A stretch of 14,161 nucleotides of DNA, taken from positions 1-14,161 of the forward strand of contig JAGLNY010000070.1 of assembly GCA_023139255.1 (NCBI GenBank). The letters are read 5' to 3'. Origin of the DNA: Spirochaetales bacterium (lineage in GTDB: Bacteria; Spirochaetota; Spirochaetia; JABMQR01). Under the pieces are notes generated by a model. That model saw only the letters and a program-made list of their open reading frames with translations. It did not search any database and was not told where the DNA came from. The translations under genes were made by a program, and so were the position numbers. Below, in pieces: positions 1 through 6,319 of the stretch; position 1 is the first letter of the stretch, and the number at the start of each line of letters is the position of its first letter.

Positions 1-3000
1 TGGATGGGTTTTCTGTCCAGCTGATTCGTGCCGCACTTAAGTCTATGGGGTACCAGGCTGAGTTTGTAACCGGCCCCTGGTCTGAGGTGAAGAAGTACCC
101 GGTAAAAGGGATTGCCCAGGCTCTTCCCCTGGTCAGGCGAACCCCGGAATTGGAGGGAATATACGACCTCACATTCACGTATCTCACCATGCACGGGACC
201 ATCATTGTCCGTGAGGACGAGAAAGAAATACACGGGCTGGATGATCTTGCAGAAAAACAGATTGCCGTTATGAAAGGGGGTTATGCTGAGGAGTTCATCA
301 GACGCGGTAATCTCAACGCGGAAATAATAACCACCGGGACATTTGAGGAGGCGGTCACTAATCTTTCAGCAGGTATGTATGATGCTGTGATTATCCAGAA
401 ACTCATGGCGTATCAGCTGATGAATCAGTTGGGAATAACCAATCTCAAAGTAGCTTGCCAACCGCTGGAAAGTTTTGTCCATAATTTCAGTTTCGCGGTG
501 CGGGATGGTGAAAGTGACCTTCTTGCCATCCTGAATGAGGGACTGTCTATCGTGATAGCTGACGGGACCTTCAGAAAACTGTATGCGGAATGGTTTGGCC
601 CAATTGAGCTGAAAGCAAAACAATTTGACCGCATAATCGTAGGAGGGGATCATAATTACCCGCCTTACGAATTCCTGGATGAAAACGGGCAGCCGACAGG
701 GTATAATGTGGAACTTACCCATGCTATCGCCAAACAAATGGGTTTATTTGTGGAGATAGTCCTGGCTCCCTGGGCAGACATTCTCGGGGGGCTGGGGGAT
801 CAAACGATAGATATTATACATGGGATTTTTTACTCAGCGGTCAGAGATGAATATATTGATTTTTCGCAGCCCCATACCGTTATAAACCATGTCATTGTTA
901 CCAGGAAGGGTGAAGCTGTCTATAATACACTTAAGGATTTATCCGGTAGTAGTAAGATCCTGGTGATGGAAAGCGATATCATGCATAATATTGTCATTGA
1001 TTTCGGGTATGAAGATCAGGTAATTACCGCAAGCAGCCAGAAAGAGGTTCTTCAGCTGCTTTCAGAAGGGACGGCAGACTGTGCCCTTGTTGCACAAATT
1101 CCGGCATATTACTGGATTGAGCAGAACGGCTGGAATAATCTCCAGGTAGGGGATTCCGCAATAATTTCACCAGAATACAGCTATGGAACCCTGGAAGAGC
1201 ATGATGATCTCCTGATGATTTTTTCCGAAGGGCTTGCTGCAATTAAAAGTTCCGGGGAGTATCGTAGAATTTATGAAAAGTGGCTTGGCGTGTATGAGGA
1301 TACCGCGCCTGGTTTCCGGGAAACAATCCGGATTATCCTGTTTGTTGCGATTCCCCTGCTTGTAGTTGGGATCAGCGCGCTTTTTTGGTCTTGGACACTG
1401 CGCGGACAGGTAAAAAAACAAACCAGGAAGATCCGTGAGCAAAGGGATCTTTTGGAGCGGGTAATGGAAACCAGTCCCGTAGGGATTACCGTGATTAATT
1501 CCAACGGATATTTCTCCTTCGTAAATCCTGTGGCTGAGCAAATTCTCGGTGTGCCGCGGGAGGTAATTATCCAACGGACATTCGACGACCCGAGCTGGGA
1601 GATTACAGATATCGAAAACCAACCGATAGCTTATGAAGATCAGCCCTTTTCTCGGACTATACAGCGTAAAGATGCTGTATTTGATGCCAGGCAGTGGATA
1701 ACCAGGCAGGATGGGACCCGCAGGCTGCTCTCTATCAACTCTTCACCCCTGATCGGCGAATCCGGGAGTGTGGCGGGAGTTGTTACAGCCCTTGCTGATA
1801 TCACTGAACACTATCTCGCAGATGCTGAGGTGGAAAAAGAGAAGGAGCAGCTTGCTGTTACCCTGCAGAGTATCGGCGACGGAGTAATAACGACCGACAC
1901 CAAGGGCAAAATCCTTATCATGAATCGGGTGGCGGAGAATCTGACAGGCTGGTCCCAAAAAGAGGCTGCCGGGAAACCGTTTGCCACAGTATTTATCGTT
2001 GAGCACCAGTATACCCGGAACCCGGTTGAGGATCCGATTGAGAAAGTTCTTAGTACTGGAAAAATAATGGAGCTGCCCGGCCGGATTCTCCTTATATCCC
2101 GGGATGGGACAGAAAGGATTATTGCAGTCTGCTGTGCCCCGATCAAAGATTCGAAAGAAAAAATCATTGGTGTCGTGCTGGTATTCCGCGACCTTACCGA
2201 AGAGCAGAAACTGCTGGATTATTTACAGAGAACAACAAAACTTGATTCGCTTGGGGTACTTGCAGGCGGTATTGCGCATGACTTCAATAACTTGCTTAGC
2301 GGGTTGTTTGGTTTTATCGAGATGGCAAAGACAGTAGGCGGCGATGCGGATATGGTGAGAACGTATCTTGATGAGGCGTTGACAGCATTTAGTCGGGCGA
2401 AGGATCTGACAATGCAGCTCCTGACTTTTTCCAGGGGGGGTGCGCCTATCCGGACGAACGGCAGTCTGAAATCCTTAATCCAAAAAAGTACTACCTTTAC
2501 TTTGTCCGGATCAAACAGCTCCTGTGTTTACCATATTGCTGATGATCTCTGGCTGTGCGAATTTGATGAGAATCAGATGGGACAGGTGCTTGATAATATA
2601 ATTATTAACGCGCAGCAGGCAATGCCGCATGGTGGTGAGATTACTATCTCTGCCAGTAACCTCCAACTGCAGGAGAGGCGAAAAATCCCGCTTGAACCGG
2701 GCGATTATATTCTGTTATCTATCCGTGATGTCGGGACGGGTATCAGTCCGGAACATCTCAAGAAGGTTTTTGATCCGTTTTTTACTACGAAAGAAAAGGG
2801 TAATGGTCTTGGGCTTGCTACCTGCTACTCAATTGTTAAAAAGCATGATGGTATTATCGATGTGGAATCAAGACTTGGTATTGGTACGGTATTCACTATC
2901 TACCTGCCAAGATCGACTTCGGGATCTGATGAGGTTCTCACTGAGGAAAACCCGAAATCGGACCATACAGGCAATGGTGTTATCGTAATAATGGATGATG

Positions 3001-3350
3001 AGGCGATTATCCGGCAGGTTGTCGGCAGCATGGTTAAAAGTATGGGCTATGATGTAATTGAGGCGCGGGATGGGGGCGAGGTGCTTGAATTGTGCGGGAA
3101 GTTCCATGATAGCAATAATCCTGTGAAAGCTGCTTTATTTGATCTGACAATTCCCGGAGGAATAGGCGGTAAGGAAACAGTGGTTGAATGCCGGAAGAAA
3201 TTTCCCGATATACCGATTTTTGCATCAAGCGGATACTCGACAGACCCGGTTATGGCGGATCCTGAGAAATATGGTTTTACTGCCAGTATCAGCAAGCCTT
3301 ACCGCAAACAGGATCTTGCAGCATTATTCAGTAAGTATATTAAAAAATAA
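1..3350 (+). CDS. Hybrid sensor histidine kinase with two periplasmic solute-binding domains (5' partial)
   Basis: Membrane sensor kinase that should bind a small solute outside the membrane and relay phosphate from His to its own receiver Asp. The reading frame is open back to base 3, and the upstream codons (DGFSVQLIRAALKS) are typical SBP_bac_3 sequence, so the ATG at 45 is internal and the true start lies outside the window. Numbering from that Met: SBP domain 1 to about 186 (ends YAEWFGP), SBP domain 2 about 194-420 (ends YEKWLGV), membrane helix about 428-452, PAS 467-590, PAS 603-728, HisKA with phospho-acceptor H745 in GIAHDFNN, HATPase with DVGTGIS at 895 and NGLGL near 920, and a receiver with acidic pair D984/D985, phospho-acceptor D1033 and K1084. 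All catalytic residues are present. It lies alone, convergent with the next gene (5 bp gap). The ligand cannot be read from sequence; amino acids or related small polar molecules are usual for this fold. Confidence 0.93.
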   Translation, partial: DGFSVQLIRAALKSMGYQAEFVTGPWSEVKKYPVKGIAQALPLVRRTPELEGIYDLTFTYLTMHGTIIVREDEKEIHGLDDLAEKQIAVMKGGYAEEFIRRGNLNAEIITTGTFEEAVTNLSAGMYDAVIIQKLMAYQLMNQLGITNLKVACQPLESFVHNFSFAVRDGESDLLAILNEGLSIVIADGTFRKLYAEWFGPIELKAKQFDRIIVGGDHNYPPYEFLDENGQPTGYNVELTHAIAKQMGLFVEIVLAPWADILGGLGDQTIDIIHGIFYSAVRDEYIDFSQPHTVINHVIVTRKGEAVYNTLKDLSGSSKILVMESDIMHNIVIDFGYEDQVITASSQKEVLQLLSEGTADCALVAQIPAYYWIEQNGWNNLQVGDSAIISPEYSYGTLEEHDDLLMIFSEGLAAIKSSGEYRRIYEKWLGVYEDTAPGFRETIRIILFVAIPLLVVGISALFWSWTLRGQVKKQTRKIREQRDLLERVMETSPVGITVINSNGYFSFVNPVAEQILGVPREVIIQRTFDDPSWEITDIENQPIAYEDQPFSRTIQRKDAVFDARQWITRQDGTRRLLSINSSPLIGESGSVAGVVTALADITEHYLADAEVEKEKEQLAVTLQSIGDGVITTDTKGKILIMNRVAENLTGWSQKEAAGKPFATVFIVEHQYTRNPVEDPIEKVLSTGKIMELPGRILLISRDGTERIIAVCCAPIKDSKEKIIGVVLVFRDLTEEQKLLDYLQRTTKLDSLGVLAGGIAHDFNNLLSGLFGFIEMAKTVGGDADMVRTYLDEALTAFSRAKDLTMQLLTFSRGGAPIRTNGSLKSLIQKSTTFTLSGSNSSCVYHIADDLWLCEFDENQMGQVLDNIIINAQQAMPHGGEITISASNLQLQERRKIPLEPGDYILLSIRDVGTGISPEHLKKVFDPFFTTKEKGNGLGLATCYSIVKKHDGIIDVESRLGIGTVFTIYLPRSTSGSDEVLTEENPKSDHTGNGVIVIMDDEAIIRQVVGSMVKSMGYDVIEARDGGEVLELCGKFHDSNNPVKAALFDLTIPGGIGGKETVVECRKKFPDIPIFASSGYSTDPVMADPEKYGFTASISKPYRKQDLAALFSKYIKK

Positions 3351-3355
3351 GAGTG

Positions 3356-3913
3356 TCAAAGAGTTGATAATGACAGCAGCGTTTTCCCGCTGAATAGTGA
3401 TTCTACTACAATACGTGCAGGGGTAATTACAGCATAGGAGGTCTTCGACCCTCCGCGTGGTGATGCGATGGAACCTGGATTGAGCAGTATAATCCCGCTC
3501 TCTTCATCCCTGGATAAAGCCGGATAGTGAGTATGCCCGGTTATCAGTATACTTCCCGGCGGGAGCAGCGGTAATCTTCCGAATGTGAGTGTATGCCCGT
3601 GAATGAGAAGTATTTTCCTGTTATTCCATATAATGTTTCTGATTAAAGGGAGCGGTATTCCCGACAGATCCTGATCGGTGCTGCTGTCGCCGTTTCCCCG
3701 TACTGCGGTAATATGATTTTTCCGGGTTTGCATCAGCGCAGCTGCCTCGGGTGAGCGGCGTATCATAATATCGCCGGCTGCAAGAATATGGGACATCTTT
3801 TTCCGATCAAATCTCTTAAATGCCATACGGAGTGCGGCAGCTTTCCCGTGAATATCAGAGATAACAAAAAGTGTCTCATATTTGCTGAGATCAAGAGGCG
3901 TCTGCGTATCCAT
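3356..3913 (-). CDS. yfcE: YfcE-like metallophosphodiesterase
   Basis: A 185-aa calcineurin-type phosphoesterase of the YfcE/MJ0936 family, which hydrolyses phosphodiesters with a two-metal centre, normally Mn2+. Metal-binding motifs appear in order: DIHG (D20, H22), GD (D48), GNGD (N74, D76), HGH (H105, H107) and GHTH (H127, H129), followed by NPGS and PRGG. Length matches the family. The third motif is GNGD where GNCD is common; the metal ligands are unaffected. The natural substrate is not known from sequence. No Shine-Dalgarno site precedes the ATG at 3913, and the next in-frame Met (residue 30) comes after the DIHG motif, so this start is forced. A promoter (TTGACA, 16 bp, TACAGT) places transcription initiation only 1-3 nt before the ATG, so the mRNA may be leaderless. 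The gene is convergent with the hybrid kinase. Confidence 0.9.
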   Translation of the reverse strand: MDTQTPLDLSKYETLFVISDIHGKAAALRMAFKRFDRKKMSHILAAGDIMIRRSPEAAALMQTRKNHITAVRGNGDSSTDQDLSGIPLPLIRNIIWNNRKILLIHGHTLTFGRLPLLPPGSILITGHTHYPALSRDEESGIILLNPGSIASPRGGSKTSYAVITPARIVVESLFSGKTLLSLSTL

Positions 3914-3921
3914 ACTTCAGC

Positions 3922-3949
3922 ACTGTAACAAAAACCGGGCATTTGTCAA
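3922..3949 (-). promoter_or_regulatory. Sigma70-type promoter of the yfcE-like gene
   Basis: On the minus strand, TTGACA (3949-3944), a 16-bp spacer, then TACAGT (3927-3922). Expected transcription start is near 3915, almost touching the ATG at 3913. The -35 box is perfect and the -10 box matches at 4 of 6 positions. Confidence 0.55.
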
Positions 3950-3960
3950 GAAGAGGGCTG

Positions 3961-3998
3961 GTTGAGAGTACTCAACTTGGCAGTTGCGTTGCAACTGC
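3961..3998. repeat. Two adjacent perfect inverted repeats
   Basis: GTTGAG-AGTA-CTCAAC at 3961-3976 (6-bp stem) and GCAGTTGC-GTT-GCAACTGC at 3980-3998 (8-bp stem, 3-nt loop) lie 3 bp apart. Neither is followed by a T-run on either strand, so they do not look like terminators. They lie upstream of the yfcE-like gene's -35 box and before the tandem repeats, so an operator or a dispersed repeat element are both possible. Confidence 0.6.
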
Positions 3999-4003
3999 TG
4001 GAG

Positions 4004-4038
4004 GACGGGAGACGGGAGAACGGAGACCGGAGACGGGA
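4004..4038. repeat. Five-unit 7-bp tandem repeat, GACGGGA type
   Basis: Five heptamers in exact register: GACGGGA, GACGGGA, GAACGGA, GACCGGA, GACGGGA. The purine-rich strand is the plus strand. The array lies in the intergenic region, about 80 bp before the -35 box of the DUF2089 operon. Function unknown; copy number could vary by slippage. Confidence 0.85.
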
Positions 4039-4042
4039 CCGG

Positions 4043-4105
4043 ATTAAGAAAGTTAATATAAGAATTAAGAAAATCAATATATATATTAGAATAATCAATA
4101 TTATT
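4043..4105. repeat. Three AT-rich 21-bp imperfect tandem repeats
   Basis: Units are 4043-4063, 4064-4084 and 4085-4105. ATTAAGAAA occurs at 4043 and 4064, and AATCAATAT at 4072 and 4093, each pair exactly 21 bp apart, which is two helical turns. Unit 1 against 2 matches at 16 of 21 positions, unit 2 against 3 at 15 of 21. A perfect 12-bp palindrome, ATTATTAATAAT, follows at 4100-4111, just before the -35 box at 4117. The position suggests an UP-element, phased bend or multi-site operator; this is inference. Confidence 0.7.
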
Positions 4106-4116
4106 AATAATTATCC

Positions 4117-4145
4117 TTGACATTTTGTATTGCTCGTTGTATATT
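4117..4145 (+). promoter_or_regulatory. Strong sigma70-type promoter of the DUF2089 operon
   Basis: Perfect -35 TTGACA (4117-4122), 17-bp spacer, -10 TATATT (4140-4145, 5 of 6). The upstream DNA is extremely AT-rich, as expected of an UP element. Expected start is near 4152, leaving a 71-nt leader before the first ATG at 4223. Confidence 0.75.
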
Positions 4146-4151
4146 GTAGAA

Positions 4152-4222
4152 GCAGAGCAAAGTAAGATGTTCTGAAGATCCTATGCCGGGATCGCGCGCG
4201 GTCCTCTTTTTTGGAGGATTGT
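4152..4222 (+). promoter_or_regulatory. Structured 5' leader with attenuator-like hairpins
   Basis: The leader holds a terminator-like hairpin: GGATCG (4189-4194), loop CGCG, CGGTCC (4199-4204), then TC and six T (4207-4212). The 5' arm can pair instead with GATCC at 4177-4181, giving a competing stem (GATCC with GGATC at 4189-4193). Downstream, TCCTC (4202-4206) can pair with GAGGA (4214-4218), covering the GGAGG ribosome site at 4213-4217. These three pairings overlap and are mutually exclusive, as in attenuators. No known riboswitch class is recognised; the function is inferred from pairing by hand. Confidence 0.45.
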
Positions 4223-4480
4223 ATGGCAATTGATAGAGAAACGTTAGAATTGAGAAAAAAAGAACAGGACATGTATCGGCAGTACGTGGTTGTCCAGGAA
4301 TACTGGAAATGCCGTGAATCCGGCCGGCAAGCGCCTGAGTGTTTAAAATTACTGGTAGAAAGCATTCTGCAGGCATTTCGGGTGCGGATTGGGAACAGGT
4401 ACAGGAAATACGCCGACGCCTTTTCCCTTACCGTCAACAATGAACACAGAATCCCGGATGGGAGTAGGAGAAATTTATGA
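4223..4480 (+). CDS. Uncharacterised 85-aa protein, first gene of the DUF2089 operon
   Basis: I do not recognise this family. The start is the ATG at 4223, set by a GGAGG site at 4213-4217 with 5-nt spacing; an in-frame TTG at 4211 sits within that site and is unlikely. The product is soluble-looking and highly charged, with a probable helical first half rich in Lys, Glu and Arg and a segment of alternating Leu/Val/Ile and basic residues around residues 44-62. It has two Cys (in KCRES and ECLKL) that do not form a metal-site spacing, and no signal peptide or membrane helix. Its TGA overlaps the ATG of the DUF2089 gene (ATGA), so the two are very likely translationally coupled. It could be a small regulator or partner of the DUF2089 protein; that is inference from context alone. 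The C-terminal tail (HRIPDGSRRNL) looks non-conserved. Confidence 0.7.
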   Translation: MAIDRETLELRKKEQDMYRQYVVVQEYWKCRESGRQAPECLKLLVESILQAFRVRIGNRYRKYADAFSLTVNNEHRIPDGSRRNL

Positions 4481-4863
4481 AAAAAAACCAGCTGCACGAC
4501 TGTCCGGTTTGCGGTTCAGAGCTGCGGGTGAAGGTATTGGCGTGCCCATCATGCAGGACAAAGATTGAAGGAGATTTTTCTCCCCCAGAGTCACGGCTTT
4601 TTTCACTATCCAGGGAGGATCTGGAGTTTGTAGAGGTGTTTGTTCAGGTTCGCGGTTCAATCAAGGAGATGGAAAAAGCCCTTGGAGTATCGTATCCGAC
4701 AGTCCGCGGGATGCTGGATAGTGTTATCGGGAAATTGGGCTATGCGGTTAATCGCGGGATTGCACCGGAAAAGAGGAAAAAAATCCTCGATCGCCTTGAT
4801 CAAGGAGAAATAAACGCAGTTGAAGCTGCGAAACTCCTCAAGGGCGATAGGGAAGAAGAATAG
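4477..4863 (+). CDS. DUF2089 family protein (zinc ribbon, HTH, SHOCT-like tail)
   Basis: A 128-aa protein with the full DUF2089 layout. An N-terminal zinc ribbon has C9, C12, C23 and C26 (CPVC and CPSC). A central helix-turn-helix spans about 60-87, with the family's conserved LSREDLEFVEVFV lead-in at 44-56 and SYPTVRGMLDSVI at 72-84. A short C-terminal SHOCT-like pair of helices lies at about 101-122 (ILDRLDQGEINAVEAAKLL). The family is thought to be transcriptional regulators from this fold; no target is known to me. It starts inside the stop of the previous gene (ATGA) with GGAG upstream at 4461-4464 and TAGGAG nearer the ATG. The C-terminal module is related to the N-terminus of the next protein in the operon, so the two products may interact or act as a regulator pair. 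Confidence 0.9.
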   Translation: MKKNQLHDCPVCGSELRVKVLACPSCRTKIEGDFSPPESRLFSLSREDLEFVEVFVQVRGSIKEMEKALGVSYPTVRGMLDSVIGKLGYAVNRGIAPEKRKKILDRLDQGEINAVEAAKLLKGDREEE

Positions 4864-4872
4864 GAGATAATG

Positions 4873-5268
4873 ATGAACGAAGAATATATGAGAATACTGA
4901 AGATGATAGAAGAAGGAAAAATCTCTGCCGAGGAAGGGGCGGAACTCATGAAAGCAATTGGCGGGGAAGAGAACCTGGTTGAGGAGCAGCTGGCAGGAAA
5001 GAAAACCTCACTCCACGGAAAGAAGCTGCGGATTGTGGTTACCGATATTGACACAGGCAAGGATAAAGCTAATATAAAAATCCCGTTGCGCCTGGCAAAA
5101 ATAGCTGAAAAAATGGTTCCCCGCAACGCAAAAGCTCATATGAAGGAACAGGGAATTGATCTTGCCGGCTTGCTGTCCAATATTGATGAGCTGACCGACG
5201 GCCCGCTTATAGATATTGATGCTGATGATGACAATGAGCATGTCCGCGTGGCTATCTATATCGAGTAA
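4873..5268 (+). CDS. SHOCT-like domain protein of the YvlB/LiaX N-terminal type
   Basis: A 131-aa protein. Residues 5-29 (RILKMIEEGKISAEEGAELMKAI) form the two-helix SHOCT-like module seen at DUF2089 C-termini and at the N-terminus of YvlB/LiaX-type envelope proteins. After a variable linker comes a beta-rich segment with LRIVVTDIDTGK and IKIPLRLAKIAEK, a pattern typical of these proteins, then an acidic C-terminus (DIDADDDNEHVRV). There is no signal peptide or membrane helix. Two ATGs occur in a row; AGGAG at 4862-4866 is 3 nt from the first (4870) and 6 nt from the second, so 4873 is preferred. It lies 9 bp after the DUF2089 stop in the same operon. A role in envelope-stress regulation is plausible from family context only; molecular function is unknown. 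Confidence 0.82.
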   Translation: MNEEYMRILKMIEEGKISAEEGAELMKAIGGEENLVEEQLAGKKTSLHGKKLRIVVTDIDTGKDKANIKIPLRLAKIAEKMVPRNAKAHMKEQGIDLAGLLSNIDELTDGPLIDIDADDDNEHVRVAIYIE

Positions 5269-5283
5269 TCGAGGCAATGTGCC

Positions 5284-5312
5284 TTGCAGTATCCGGGAAG
5301 CAGGAGTATTAT
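5284..5312 (+). promoter_or_regulatory. Candidate promoter of the alpha/beta hydrolase gene
   Basis: TTGCAG (5284-5289), 17-bp spacer, TATTAT (5307-5312). The -10 box is good and the -35 box weak (3 of 6). Expected start near 5319 gives a leader of about 41 nt. GCACCAG occurs twice in this leader region (5324-5330 and 5339-5345), 15 bp apart. A short AGGCA-ATG-TGCCT hairpin (5272-5284) lies just upstream but has no T-run. Confidence 0.4.
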
Positions 5313-5359
5313 GATTTACAAAGCACCAGTACACAGTGCACCAGTTTGGAGGAAAGCAC

Positions 5360-6313
5360 ATGTCGGGAAATAATACTTTTACTGCCAGCGACGGGAAAAT
5401 CATCCACTATCTCTCATGGATTCCCAAAACAGAGACCCGGGCTGTAGTACAGATAGTACATGGCATGGCGGAACATTCTGCGCGGTATGAGTATTTTGCA
5501 AAATTTCTCAACAAGCAAGGATATTCGGTTTATGCTGAAGATCTCCGGGGTCATGGAAAAACAGCAGGAGAAGAGCAGGAACTTGGCTATTTTGCTGATG
5601 AGAACGGATGGTTCAGGGCAGTGGAAGATGTATTGGAACTGACTGGAATAGTCAGGGAAAAAGAACCGGGAAAACCTGTTGTGCTGTTTGGCCATAGTAT
5701 GGGCTCATTTTTTGCCAGAACGCTGATGATCCTTCACCCTGGTTCCTACGACGCAGTAATATTATCCGGTACTGCTGCAGATCCCGGAATTCCCGGAAAA
5801 GTTGGGAAAATTATCGCGAAAAACGCAGTAAAAAAAAGCGGACCGCGAAAAAGAAATAAGCGGCTTGATCATATGTCATTTGGTTCATACGGGAAAGCTT
5901 TTGAGCCGAACAGGACAAAGTTTGACTGGCTAAGCCGCGACCCGAATCAGGTTGATGCATATGTTGATGATCCGTTTTGCGGATTCATCTGCACATCAAA
6001 ATTGTTTGAAGACTTGCTTATGGGACTGGGGTTCATCAATAAAAAATCCAATCTTATAAAAATGCAGAAAACTACCCCAATACTTCTGGTAAGCGGGGAA
6101 ATGGATCCCGTTGGAGAGTTCGGCAAAGGAGTCCGGAAAGTCTATAAATCATTTCGGAAACTCGATTTTCAGGATGTTACCATGGAACTTTTCAAGGGAA
6201 GCAGGCATGAAACACTCAATGAGACTAACCGCGACGAGATAGGACAGATAATTGAGGACTGGATACGTGACAAACTGCAGAAAATAAAACTGAAAGCTGA
6301 AGCAGCCCGATGA
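5360..6313 (+). CDS. Alpha/beta hydrolase, monoacylglycerol lipase-like (Hydrolase_4)
   Basis: A 317-aa cytosolic serine hydrolase of the lysophospholipase/monoacylglycerol lipase type, expected to cleave ester bonds of lipid-like substrates. The sequence shows an oxyanion-side HGMAEHSARY near 30-40, DLRGHGKT, nucleophile S113 in GHSMGS, acid D249 in SGEMDPVG and base H283 in SRHETLNE, so the catalytic triad is complete. Length is normal for the family. The start at 5360 is chosen for GGAGG at 5348-5352 with 7-nt spacing; an in-frame GTG at 5336 has no ribosome site. The C-terminus is a Lys-rich helix. No signal peptide or membrane helix is seen. The gene follows the DUF2089 operon after 91 bp with its own candidate promoter, and converges on the exchanger gene with 6 bp between stops. 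Substrate is unknown. Confidence 0.88.
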   Translation: MSGNNTFTASDGKIIHYLSWIPKTETRAVVQIVHGMAEHSARYEYFAKFLNKQGYSVYAEDLRGHGKTAGEEQELGYFADENGWFRAVEDVLELTGIVREKEPGKPVVLFGHSMGSFFARTLMILHPGSYDAVILSGTAADPGIPGKVGKIIAKNAVKKSGPRKRNKRLDHMSFGSYGKAFEPNRTKFDWLSRDPNQVDAYVDDPFCGFICTSKLFEDLLMGLGFINKKSNLIKMQKTTPILLVSGEMDPVGEFGKGVRKVYKSFRKLDFQDVTMELFKGSRHETLNETNRDEIGQIIEDWIRDKLQKIKLKAEAAR

Positions 6314-6319
6314 AAATCG

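Noticed and set aside
45..47. ATG at 45 as the true start of the hybrid kinase
   Set aside because: The frame is open to the window edge and the upstream codons continue the solute-binding domain, so the gene is truncated by the window.
3354..3375. TGTCA...TGACA inverted repeat between the convergent kinase and yfcE-like genes as a bidirectional terminator
   Set aside because: Only a 5-bp AT-rich stem with a 12-nt loop, and no T-run directly after either arm.
4004..4105. CRISPR array or plasmid iterons
   Set aside because: Units of 7 and 21 bp are directly adjacent with no spacers, no cas genes or replication initiator are nearby, and the location fits a promoter region.
3917..4123. A 68-codon minus-strand ORF across the intergenic repeats
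   Set aside because: Its sequence is only the translation of the 21-bp and 7-bp repeats, it has no ribosome site, and it covers the operon's -35 box.
5336..5359. Upstream GTG start for the hydrolase
   Set aside because: GGAGG with 7-nt spacing precedes the ATG at 5360, and the extra residues have no ribosome site and do not resemble the family.
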